Positions 7,879-16,920 of a DNA stretch of 64,000 bases are shown here, piece after piece. The notes below the pieces were generated by a model that did no database searches, was not told where the DNA came from, and saw only the letters and a list, made by a program, of their open reading frames with translations. How positions within the stretch are numbered: position 1 is the stretch's first letter; each line of letters starts with the position of its first letter. Where the stretch lies: NCBI GenBank assembly GCA_022834735.1, contig BQKD01000001.1, positions 225,659-289,658 on the forward strand, in the 5' to 3' direction. This stretch comes from Erysipelotrichaceae bacterium OPF54 (GTDB lineage: Bacteria > Bacillota_I > Bacilli_A > Erysipelotrichales > Erysipelotrichaceae). The translations under genes and the position numbers were made by a program.

Positions 7879-10800
7879 AAATGTTGTTTTCTTCAGAGAT
7901 GACGAGGGAGAACTGAGATCGGGTATTGTTACAAAGATCGACAGTCTAACAAAAGAAATCAGGGTCATTGAAGGTGATGTAGATGGCGAAGTAAAGGAAG
8001 AAAGAGTCAACAAGGACAAGGTGATTGCCTACTTGTCTGATGAAGTAACGATCGAGGATGAGGATACGCCATTGGCTGGTGGAGATGAATTCGAGAATTC
8101 CAAGACATACGAGGATGACAAGATTTCTGTAAAGGTAAGCTATAACGATGATGCGGATATTCCTGAGAATGCTGAGCTTGTTGTCAAGGAGATTACGGAA
8201 GAAAGTGATCCGGAACATTATAATGCGAGAAAGCAGGAGTATCTTGAGCTGATGGGTGAATCCGATGATGCGGATACAGTAGATGAAGCTTCTGAAGAGG
8301 TTGCTGATGAGTCTGCAGAAGAACTACAGCAGGAGGAAGAAGATCAGATTTTCCTGCTTCACGATATTAGTTTCCAGGTTGATGGCGAAGAGATCGAGCC
8401 AAAGACAGAAGTAAAAGTAGAGATTGTTTATAAAGATGAGAAGATGCAGGATGTTGATTCGGATAGCTTGCAGATTGTTCATTTTAAAGATGACGATACG
8501 AAAGAAATGGTGGAGCCTGAGAAGGTAGAAAAGAAAGATCAGAATGTTGAAACACACTTCAAGACAAATTCATTTAGTGAATATGTAACGACTTTTGCTG
8601 CTGATGGGAGTCGAAAAGTTAGTCTTAAAACTGTTCCAGGAATCAATGTTCCAGGATTGAAAATGACTTTGTTTGATTATTCTTCTGACGTTAACCAATG
8701 GTCTCCATTACATTTTTTTTCAAATTATGGAAAAGATAATGGAGTAGATACATTTTCGAATCAACAGGCAGATAGCAATTCATATGCAGTTGCGACTTCT
8801 AGATTAACAGAGGATAAATTTTCGGTTAGTTGGAATGATAATAATACCCCAAAGAATGCAATTGGATTGTTTGATAATAGTAATCGAAATGGCAAGACTA
8901 TTACTCAAGTCCCAGAAGGTGGAGGATCTTTATTTCAATATGACTCTACCACAAAAACTTATTATTATGATTCTCTTTTGAATGCAGCATCGTGGAATGG
9001 TAATTCATTCACGCTATATGATAAACCGGTCAAAATTGATTCAAGAGAAGATGATATAAAGCCAGGATCCGCTTATTATAATGATTTTAAAGGATTATTT
9101 CTACCTTTTAATAATCTAAATACTATTAATCGTAAGGGAAATCTGTCTACAAAAAGTAATAATCAAACCAAAGAAAATTACTATCTGATAAAAAATACAG
9201 GGGAGAATTCTGAAAAAATCAATTATTATTTTGGGATGAATATGGAATTTAAATTCTTAAATCCTAAAGATGGAAAGATGGATTCTAATCCTATGAAATT
9301 TGAATTTACTGGAGATGATGATGTCTATGTCTTTGTAGATGATGTTCTTATTCTAGATTTAGGTGGAACGCATGGCCCGAGAACAGGAACAATCGATTTT
9401 TCAACCGGAAAAATAACACATTCCGTAACGAATAATCCTGATATTGCTACAACTCTGAGAGATGCTTTTAAAAAAGCAGGATATTCTGACAGGGAATTAA
9501 ATGATATTTTTATTCAAAAAGATGGGGCATGGATCTTTAAAAACTATTCTGAACATACTCTCAAATTCTTTTATTTGGAACGGGGAGGATCTGCTTCCAA
9601 CTGTAGAATGAAGTTTAATTTACCGACAATTCCAGAAAATTCTTTGCAGATTGCAAAAGAATTAACTACAAACAGTGACGGTACTATTACACAATATTTA
9701 AAAGATAATCTAGTTTATAGATTTAAAGTTTTAAAAGAGAATACAGCAGATACCTCTTATTTTGAAACGGATGTGACTTATAAAATTTATCCGCGTGATG
9801 TAGCCACTGGACAGGCGGATTTCACTAAAATACCTACGTCAGCTACTTTGGAAGAAGATGGATTTATTTCCTTAAGAGCTGACCAAGTTGCTGTGTTTGA
9901 AAAAGTAATGGAAAAAGGTCAAGGGAATTTTTATATCCAAGAATGGTTGCCAGATACTTCTAGCGGAGCCTATGGGCAGGTTAATTGGGAAACTGGAGGT
10001 AGTGGAGGTGTTGTTCGTACTGAACAAGGAGAAGGGGAATACAACGATCAAAAATTTACTACCTATAAAACGAATTCTTTAGCAAACGATGAAACCCATA
10101 TTGTTAGATTCCAAAATGTTTTGAATGTACAAAAATTATCTTTGGTACAGATTGAAAAGAAAATGGCGAATGGCATTACCAATATTGAGGATGATTTTAC
10201 AGTACTAGTTCAGATGAAAGATCAAGCTACTAATCAATGGACAAATCTTCCAGTAGGTACTGAATATAAAAAGTCAGGTGATGATGAGACCTATAAAATA
10301 GATAGGTCATCAACTGTGACTTTAAAAGCGGGGCAGATAATAACTTTTGAATCTAAATTTGTTGGAGGTACGGAGTTAAAGGTAACTGAGCAAAGTATTG
10401 ATAATAAATTTAATGAGAATCCAGACTATCAATATCAGATTGACAATGGAAATCTTGTGGCTGGAAGCGAAGCTATGATTACGGTTCCTAAAACTGAAGA
10501 TGAAAATCATTCATTGAAATTTGTGATAACTAATAAATATGAAGCTAAGGTTCCAAATAAAATTCAGATCAAAAAGGTAGACAATAATACACAAAAACCA
10601 AGTCCTTTACAGGGAGCGAAGTTCAAACTGTATGAAGAAGTTAAGTCTGGAGGACAACCGATTCCTGGATTACCTAATGTAAAAGTTATTGAAGTTAAAA
10701 ATGGCGAGCATGCTATTGAAACAGAATTAACAGATAAAGATGGAATTACTGAATTAGGTTATTCATTAGATCCAGCGAAAGTTTATTACCTGATCGAAAG

Positions 10801-11116
10801 TAAAACTCCAGATGGATATTTGGTTCCACAGTATGGATATAAATTGTTCTATAACGCAAATGGTAATTTATGTATTGCAACTGTAGGAGATGATGGAAAA
10901 TTTGGAGAAGGAGTTCCAGCTGTATATACGAATGATCTATTAACGGCAACTGTCACAATTCAGAACACTCCTGGTCAAGCCTTACCTAACACCGGAGGAG
11001 CCGGTACCAAATTATTTACATTCAGCGGAGCGGCAGTCATTGCAGCATCTGGCTTAATGTACGGATACAAAAAGAAGAAAGACAAAAGAAACGGGAAAGG
11101 AGGTTTAAGAAAATAA
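7879..11116 (+). pseudogene. LPXTG adhesin with fibro-slime domain, 3' part
   Basis: Remaining 1079 codons of the adhesin broken at 2869; the only usable start is a GTG at 8021, without a signal peptide. In order it holds the second half of the CHAP-like domain (NVVFFRDDEG, IRVIEGD; catalytic His missing), an acidic linker with EDEDTPLAGG, and a fibro-slime/PA14-like domain (FTGDDDVYVFVDDVLILDLG, LKFFYLERGGSASNCRM). Then come Ig-like repeats, a SpaA-type domain ending YYLIESKTPDGY, the sorting signal LPNTGGAG, a membrane segment and a KKKKDKR tail. Before disruption it was probably the pilus tip or major adhesin. The stretch from about 8.6 kb is clearly more AT-rich than the 5' part. Confidence 0.85.
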
Positions 11117-11306
11117 GGGGATGCCTCTGATCCTAAAGAAAACTTCTTAATAAGGGGAATGTATTCGTTAAATAGATATTTACTATTTATTATTGCTAAG
11201 ATTCTTTAACGGTTCGTATATGAGGGAGGGTATACAAGAGTACCTTTCTTCATAGCTGAGTTTAAAAAGAAAAAGATTCAATCATAAGAAAGGAAAAGAA
11301 AAAATT

Positions 11307-12848
11307 ATGAAATCTTTGAAGAAAATTTTATCGATCTTCGCGGCGTTCATGATGGTTGTTGGGTTGACAATGACGAATGCGAGTGCGGCAGAAAATGGCG
11401 AGATTATTCTGAAAGATGGTAGAAATGGTGTTACTTACACTCCATATCAGATTTTTGGATTAACAGTTGGAGAGGAAAATAGCTCTTATGCATATACGAT
11501 TAATAAGAACAGTCCTTTCTATAATTGGTTGTTAAATAATGAATATTTATCTACATCTGAAAAAAAGGATGCAACACAGGTTGACTTGGTAGAGACTGGC
11601 AAAGCTAATACTCCAATGTGGTTTACAGTAACAGAAGAAAATGCAGATACCTTTTCTAACGCTATTTATAATGCTATCAAAGAAGGTTCTCTTTTGCTGA
11701 CGGGTAACACGGTTGTAAAAGGAGAGGATTTCACGGCTACTACTACGACTACACATACATGGAATTTAGATTTAGGTTATTACATTATTGTTCCTAGAGT
11801 TTCATCAGGTGCATTAGAACCTAACGTTACCCAAGGAGCTATTTGTAATATCACAACAAATGCGCCTACTGTTACGGTAGCACCTAAATCCGCAAAACCA
11901 GAAGTGAAAAAAGAGGCATATGAAGGTGATAAGCCTACTGATGGCTCTGTAAGTGTAGGGGATACTCTTCGATTTGTGCTGACTGGATCAATGCCAATCA
12001 CAACGAGATACACTACATATACTTACAAACTTACTGATACGATGAGACACCTTACTTTAGACACAACTAAAGGAATTGTAGTTAAATTCGGTGATACTGT
12101 AATGAGTAATCTGCCAGCAGGAGCATTAACCACTCAAGAAAAGGAAATTGTACTTTCTTTTGATGCAGTAAACTATCAAGAATATGTTGGACAACCAATT
12201 ACAGTAACATACTACGCAACAGTCGACGCTGATGCAGTAACCACCGATGAAGATGGAAAACCGGTAGTCATTGATAACAAAGTAGAGTTGAATTATGGAC
12301 CACAAGGTAACCAAGATGGAAATGGAGAAACTGAAACATTCACGACCGCAAAATTACCTGTATTGAAAACAGATGATGCAACTGGAACGGCAAATCCTTT
12401 AGCTGGTGCACAATTCATTTTAAAGAAATCAGATACTGAATATTATGTAAGAAATGTAGATGGCACAAATGGCTGGGGTAGTGAAGAAGACGCAACACCA
12501 TTAACTAGCGATAAGAATGGAAATTTAGTTTTTGAAGGTATTGAAAAAGGTTCATATACATTAATTGAAACGGTAGCTCCAGAAGGATATTCGAAATTAA
12601 CAAAACCTATTCAGATTACTATTGATCGGGATGACGAAGGAAAATATACAGTAGAGGTTACAAATAAAAACGAACTCACTGGTATTGTGGATGTAGATAA
12701 TAACACTGTAACAGTAGTCAACTCGACTGGTCATGCACTCCCATCCACAGGTGGTATGGGTACAACCATGATCTACATCGCAGGTGCCATCCTTATGGTA
12801 GGAGCTGCTGTCATCTTTGTTACAAACAAGAGAATGAAACACGAATAA
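11307..12848 (+). CDS. Major pilin subunit, isopeptide-forming, LPXTG-anchored
   Basis: A 513-aa backbone pilin. The signal peptide (residues 1-28) ends TNASA-A; an FctA/SpaA-like N-terminal domain (VTYTPYQIFGL, GYYIIVPR) follows, then a middle domain (VSVGDTLRFVLTGSMP, KLTDTM). A C-terminal SpaA domain starts with LPVLKTD and has the E-box YTLIETVAPEGY. It ends with sorting signal LPSTGGMG, a hydrophobic segment and KRMKHE. The adjacent class C sortase would polymerise it. The 190-bp gap upstream contains only a weak hairpin and AAAGGA; coding is AT-rich like the 3' half of the adhesin gene. Confidence 0.92.
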   Translation: MKSLKKILSIFAAFMMVVGLTMTNASAAENGEIILKDGRNGVTYTPYQIFGLTVGEENSSYAYTINKNSPFYNWLLNNEYLSTSEKKDATQVDLVETGKANTPMWFTVTEENADTFSNAIYNAIKEGSLLLTGNTVVKGEDFTATTTTTHTWNLDLGYYIIVPRVSSGALEPNVTQGAICNITTNAPTVTVAPKSAKPEVKKEAYEGDKPTDGSVSVGDTLRFVLTGSMPITTRYTTYTYKLTDTMRHLTLDTTKGIVVKFGDTVMSNLPAGALTTQEKEIVLSFDAVNYQEYVGQPITVTYYATVDADAVTTDEDGKPVVIDNKVELNYGPQGNQDGNGETETFTTAKLPVLKTDDATGTANPLAGAQFILKKSDTEYYVRNVDGTNGWGSEEDATPLTSDKNGNLVFEGIEKGSYTLIETVAPEGYSKLTKPIQITIDRDDEGKYTVEVTNKNELTGIVDVDNNTVTVVNSTGHALPSTGGMGTTMIYIAGAILMVGAAVIFVTNKRMKHE

Positions 12849-12964
12849 GATTTGTTCATTATTCATGATTGTTATTGATCATTATTATGAATGATCTACG
12901 TATGAAGGAATAGACCCTGTTTGTTTCTTCACCCTGAGCTTTGCTCATTGAAAAAAGAAAGTAT

Positions 12965-12990
12965 TGCTGCTGAACTACGATTCAGCAGCA
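12965..12990 (+). promoter_or_regulatory. Stem-loop directly abutting the sortase ribosome-binding site
   Basis: A perfect 10-bp stem (TGCTGCTGAA with TTCAGCAGCA) with a 6-nt loop ends one base before GGGAGAG, the Shine-Dalgarno of the ATG at 13004. No T run follows, so it is not an intrinsic terminator. It may mark an RNA processing or attenuation point that sets sortase below pilin level; this is inference. Confidence 0.55.
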
Positions 12991-13003
12991 GGGAGAGCTC
13001 TAC

Positions 13004-13858
13004 ATGAAAAAATTTATGAAAAAGCATTGGTCTACGGTTCTGCTTGTCATGATGTTCACGGTAGGGTTGTCCCTGCTGTTGTATCCTACGATCGCAGACG
13101 CTTGGAACCGGTATTTAGGAAGTCGGGCAGGAGATGCGTATGTTGCGGCGGTCTCCTCTCTAAGTGATGAAGACTACAATAAAATATTGGAAGATGCCAG
13201 AATTTACAATCAGGAACTAACGCAAAAACCAAATCCATTTAATCCTTCAGAAGAAGAGCATGAAAACTATATGAACCAGTTGAAGGTAAAAGGGACTGAT
13301 GTAATTGGTACTATAAAAATACCAGTTATCCGGGCTAATTTTCCCATCTATCATGGAACTGATGAAGATACTCTTCAGGAAGCGATAGGACATCTTGAAG
13401 GATCCTCTTTGCCAATTGGAGGGCCATCCACACATACGATTATTTCGGGACATCGTGGGTTACCGTCAGCAAAACTATTTACAGATTTACCGGAATTAGA
13501 AATAGGTGATTATTTTATCTTTGAAGTTTTAGATCAAACGATTACTTATCAGGTTGATCAAATAAAAATTGTTGAACCAAATGATTTCACTTATCTACAA
13601 ATCGAAGAAGGTAAAGATTTAGCAACACTTCAGACTTGCACTCCGTATGGAATAAACAGTCATAGGTTATTGGTGAGGGGACATCGGGTGGACAATCTGC
13701 CGGATGATTTTGTGAATGCGCGTTCGGAAGCGGTGTTATTGAACCGGAACGTGGTGGCGATCTTTATCGGGATCGTGATCTTTGTTGTGCTGGGAATGAT
13801 TCTTTTGATAAAGAATGTTGTGAAAAAGAGAGTAGGAAGAAAGGATAAAGGAGTATGA
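13004..13858 (+). CDS. Class C (pilus-polymerising) sortase
   Basis: A 284-aa transpeptidase with an N-terminal membrane segment, the extended region after it usual for class C enzymes (KPNPFNP may form the lid) and a C-terminal membrane segment (VVAIFIGIVIFVVLGMILLI). Catalytic residues are visible as ISGHRGL (His), TLQTCTPYG (Cys) and HRLLVRG (Arg). It cleaves LPXTG-like signals and joins pilin monomers. It overlaps the next gene by 4 bp (ATGA). Base composition changes within the gene: about 13.2-13.68 kb is AT-rich, both ends are not. Confidence 0.95.
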   Translation: MKKFMKKHWSTVLLVMMFTVGLSLLLYPTIADAWNRYLGSRAGDAYVAAVSSLSDEDYNKILEDARIYNQELTQKPNPFNPSEEEHENYMNQLKVKGTDVIGTIKIPVIRANFPIYHGTDEDTLQEAIGHLEGSSLPIGGPSTHTIISGHRGLPSAKLFTDLPELEIGDYFIFEVLDQTITYQVDQIKIVEPNDFTYLQIEEGKDLATLQTCTPYGINSHRLLVRGHRVDNLPDDFVNARSEAVLLNRNVVAIFIGIVIFVVLGMILLIKNVVKKRVGRKDKGV

Positions 13859-14910
13859 AGAGGAAGAAAATAGGTTGGGTGCTTGGTGTGATGGTGCTGG
13901 CCATCGTGCTTGTGGTGCCTTCGGTCTCGCGCTCATTGGCAGTGGATCTGTCGAATACGTATCCGTTGTCGTTTGCAATGATGCCGGATTTTGAAGAGGA
14001 TCTTTCTACGGTTGGTGTGGATATCGATCTGTTCAAGGTAGCGGATGCGGTGGAAATGGATGGCTATGACGCGTATTCGTTTGAGGCGGTCGGAGCGTTT
14101 GAAGGGCTGAGCGGACCGTTGAGTGGCGCGGCTGCGGGTGATCCGGACGGCGCAAACTATGCGGCTCTTGGACAGATGGCTGGACAGATCGTGGCCGACA
14201 ACAATGTGGAGGCGTTCGATACGGTGTCGTCATCGTCGACTGCTCAGCTGATGCCGGGATTGTATCTGGCCATGCCACATAAAAGGGGTGTGGCGCTTGC
14301 GGACTCGATCGAACATACGCTGGTTGACGGGTCGGATGGTTCCCAGACAAACAATGTGGTTTCTGTGGTGAAGACGGCGCAGAACAAATACGAATTTTCT
14401 CCGGTGCTTGTGGCGCTTCCTTCTCGTATGGGATCGCTTGGCAACAATACGGCCAATACAGGAGACTGGACAGGCTACAGGATGACTTTGAAGGCGACGT
14501 CGACGACTCGTGACGACGGTACGCTTGTTATCAATAAAAATGTGGACCGGTATGGCGGTTCGGGCGAACAGCGTTTCGTGTTCGAAATTACGGTCGCTCC
14601 TGTGGAGGGAGATTCCTTTACCCGGATCGAATCGATTGTTCTGGAAGAGGGATCGACTTCTGGAAGTGTGACGGTTGACAACATTCCGGCCGGCTCTACG
14701 GTAACGGTCGAGGAAACGTATTATGGAACAAACTATACGTATGTGTCGGGTAATGGTTCGCAGGTGCTTGCGGACGCGGATGTCGTGCTTGAATTCAATT
14801 TTAGAAATGAACTGGTTGAAAACCATAAGCATGGATCTTCTGTCAACAATACGTATGTATATGGCGAAGAGGGTGGCCATTTCGAGAACGGACAGGGAGG
14901 AAATGAATGA
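13855..14910 (+). CDS. Secreted protein with C-terminal Ig-like domain, pilus locus
   Basis: A 351-aa exported protein with a signal peptide (VLGVMVLAIVLVVPSVSRSLA). Its N-terminal half resembles the FctA-type first domain of pilins (PLSFAMMPDFEEDL, MPGLYLAMP). A later Ig-like domain (LVINKNVDRYGGSGEQRFVF, PAGSTVTVEETY) resembles the DUF7601/DUF5979 group. It has no LPXTG and no membrane tail; the C-terminus is Gly/His-rich. It starts by ATGA overlap with the sortase gene and overlaps the next gene likewise, so it belongs to the operon. Probably a minor subunit or secreted fibre component. Confidence 0.75.
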   Translation: MKRKKIGWVLGVMVLAIVLVVPSVSRSLAVDLSNTYPLSFAMMPDFEEDLSTVGVDIDLFKVADAVEMDGYDAYSFEAVGAFEGLSGPLSGAAAGDPDGANYAALGQMAGQIVADNNVEAFDTVSSSSTAQLMPGLYLAMPHKRGVALADSIEHTLVDGSDGSQTNNVVSVVKTAQNKYEFSPVLVALPSRMGSLGNNTANTGDWTGYRMTLKATSTTRDDGTLVINKNVDRYGGSGEQRFVFEITVAPVEGDSFTRIESIVLEEGSTSGSVTVDNIPAGSTVTVEETYYGTNYTYVSGNGSQVLADADVVLEFNFRNELVENHKHGSSVNNTYVYGEEGGHFENGQGGNE

Positions 14911-15392
14911 TGAAAAAGAATCTGCTTGGTTTCTTTCTTCTGGCTGGCCTGATCGGTCTTGGTTCGGTTCCGTCGGCCTATGCCTACTTTACGACCAACG
15001 CGAATGCGGGTGGCAGCTATGGTATCGAGCTGGGAAACGATACGGATATCGAAGAAGAGGTGGATGGCCTCGATAAACATATTGTGGTGACGAATCATGA
15101 GGATTCGCAGCCGGTGTTTGTTCGTGTCAAGCTGTTCTTTGGCAACGAATATATTACGGACTGGTCGATTGCCGGGGATGGCTGGAGCCTGGGAGAAGAT
15201 GATTTCTACTACTTTGCGGATCCTGTGGATCCGGGACAGTCGACTTCCGAGCTGCTTGCGCAGTTCAAGGTGGAGGACGAGAGCGACAAGACACACTTTA
15301 ATGTGGTTGTTGTTTCGGAATCGGCGCCAGTGATTTATGACGAGAACAACAGGCCTGTGGCAGACTGGAGCCAGGCTGCTGAAAGCGAATAG
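14907..15392 (+). CDS. TasA/camelysin-like exported subunit, small
   Basis: A 161-aa protein with a signal peptide followed by SAYAYFTTNANAGGSYGIEL. The A-Y-F-T start of the mature chain is typical of TasA/CalY-like fibre proteins. A beta-rich body follows (IVVTNHEDSQPVFVRVKLF), with the N-x-x-x-x-P-x-(F/Y)-V-R motif of that family. No sorting signal. Family assignment is by motif only; no Ser/His SipW peptidase is encoded here, so the Ser/Lys signal peptidase at 1469 may process it. Confidence 0.65.
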   Translation: MMKKNLLGFFLLAGLIGLGSVPSAYAYFTTNANAGGSYGIELGNDTDIEEEVDGLDKHIVVTNHEDSQPVFVRVKLFFGNEYITDWSIAGDGWSLGEDDFYYFADPVDPGQSTSELLAQFKVEDESDKTHFNVVVVSESAPVIYDENNRPVADWSQAAESE

Positions 15393-15406
15393 GGAGGGGA
15401 ACGGAT

Positions 15407-16141
15407 ATGAAAAAGTTTAAGGAATTTATTTCCCGTCCTGTTGTGATTGGTCTGCTGTTCGTGATGGCGGCAGGTCTGCTTCTTGGTACGGGGATCGAGG
15501 GGACGCAGGCTGTTCTGAACGAACAGTCGTCTCCGTTCCATGCGACGATGGAAGTGTCGAGCATTGATGTGGAGCTGGTGGAAAACGATGAGCGGGTTGC
15601 CTGGAATGGATATAATTCGGGAGATAAGAATAAAAACGGTTCATTGAAGCTTCACCATGTCAATGAGGAAAAGAAGCTGAAGCTTGGCTATAAGTATCCG
15701 GAAGTGCTGAAGGTTCGCAATACGGGTTCGGTTCCTCAGTTTGTGCGGGTGACGATCACGAAGTACTGGACGGAAAAGGGTGCGGATGGCAAGCGTGTGG
15801 ATCTGGATCCTTCCTATATTGTGCTGGATGGCTTGGGTGCTGGCTGGCAGAAGGATGAGAATGCTTCGACGGCTGAGCGCGAGGTGTATTACTATAATCC
15901 GGTTCTTGCTTCAGAGAGTGGCAAGAGCAGCGAGACAACAAATCTGACCGAAACGATCCGGATCGATCCGGCGGTGATGAACCATAAGGTCAATACGAAA
16001 TACGATTATGACGACCTGGAATTCCATCTGGAAGCGAGAGTGGATGCGGTGCAGAACCGTCATATCAAAGAGGCGGCGAAGAATGCCTGGGGCGTGAATG
16101 TCACTGGCGACGAGAATACGATGTCGCTTGTTGAAAAATAG
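15407..16141 (+). CDS. TasA/camelysin-like exported subunit, large
   Basis: A 244-aa protein with a signal peptide (VVIGLLFVMAAGLLLGTGIEG) and then TQAVLNEQSSPF and SSIDVELVEN, the usual start of SipW-type substrates. The core motif VRNTGSVPQFVRVTITKYW parallels NHEDSQPVFVRVKLF of the preceding protein, so the two are paralogous. AGGGAGGGG precedes the ATG. Likely a second fibre subunit or assembly partner; function not proven. Confidence 0.65.
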   Translation: MKKFKEFISRPVVIGLLFVMAAGLLLGTGIEGTQAVLNEQSSPFHATMEVSSIDVELVENDERVAWNGYNSGDKNKNGSLKLHHVNEEKKLKLGYKYPEVLKVRNTGSVPQFVRVTITKYWTEKGADGKRVDLDPSYIVLDGLGAGWQKDENASTAEREVYYYNPVLASESGKSSETTNLTETIRIDPAVMNHKVNTKYDYDDLEFHLEARVDAVQNRHIKEAAKNAWGVNVTGDENTMSLVEK

Positions 16142-16154
16142 GAAGGGGTACGGT

Positions 16155-16919
16155 ATGAAGAAAAGGATAGGAAATCTGATCTTGATGGCTGGTCTTGTTT
16201 CGTGCCTGAGCCTTCCGGTCATGGCTGCGGATGCGGATCTGTATGGCCAGGTGTCTTTTACGAAAGATGGAAAGATGAGCGAGAGCGATCTGAATTCCCA
16301 GGTTTTGCTGGGACAGATCGCGAATATGCAGCCTGGCGATTCGACAACAATCGAAATGCGGGTAGTGAATGACTATGCCAAATCGACCAACTGGTATTTG
16401 AGCAACGAGGTCATCCAGTCGCTGCAGGAAGCAGATGCTGAACGTTCTCTTGGTGGCGGCTATGGTTACAAGCTGTCGTATGAGGAGCCTACGGGCAGCA
16501 CGATTCTTTATGAGAGCAAGGCGCTTGGTGGCAGCGGGTTTGAAGGTCTGCATGAGATGAATATCGTGGACAAGGATCGTCAGAATGACGATATTGATAA
16601 ATTTGTGTTCCTGGATACGCTCAACAACAACCAGTCGGGTGTGGTGAGCCTGGAAATTTCTCTGGATGGCGAGACACAGGGTAACGACTATCAGGAAAAG
16701 ATTGCGGAGGTTGCTTTGCAGTTTGCAACAGAGATCGCGGATCCTGGAACGGTCCAGGAAAAGGATAAGGTGGTCCATAAGACGGAGAAAAAGCGGGTGG
16801 TCAATACGTCGACGTTGACGAATCGTCTGCCGTGGCTTGTTCTGAGTGCAGTAAGCGGCTTGATCCTGCTGATCCTTGCTTTCTTTGGCTTGAGAGAGAG
16901 AAAGAAGGAGGGGGCGTAA
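16155..16919 (+). CDS. Membrane-anchored exported protein of the fibre locus
   Basis: A 254-aa protein with a signal peptide ending PVMA-ADADLYG, a beta-rich extracellular region (TKDGKMSESDLNSQ, MQPGDSTTIEMRVVN), a basic linker (VHKTEKKRVVNTS) and a C-terminal membrane helix followed by RERKKEGA. There is no LPXTG, so it stays in the membrane. GGAAGGGG before ATG 16155 fixes the start. It could be the base or anchor of the TasA-like fibre. Not recognised as a named family. Confidence 0.65.
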   Translation: MKKRIGNLILMAGLVSCLSLPVMAADADLYGQVSFTKDGKMSESDLNSQVLLGQIANMQPGDSTTIEMRVVNDYAKSTNWYLSNEVIQSLQEADAERSLGGGYGYKLSYEEPTGSTILYESKALGGSGFEGLHEMNIVDKDRQNDDIDKFVFLDTLNNNQSGVVSLEISLDGETQGNDYQEKIAEVALQFATEIADPGTVQEKDKVVHKTEKKRVVNTSTLTNRLPWLVLSAVSGLILLILAFFGLRERKKEGA

Positions 16920-16920
16920 T

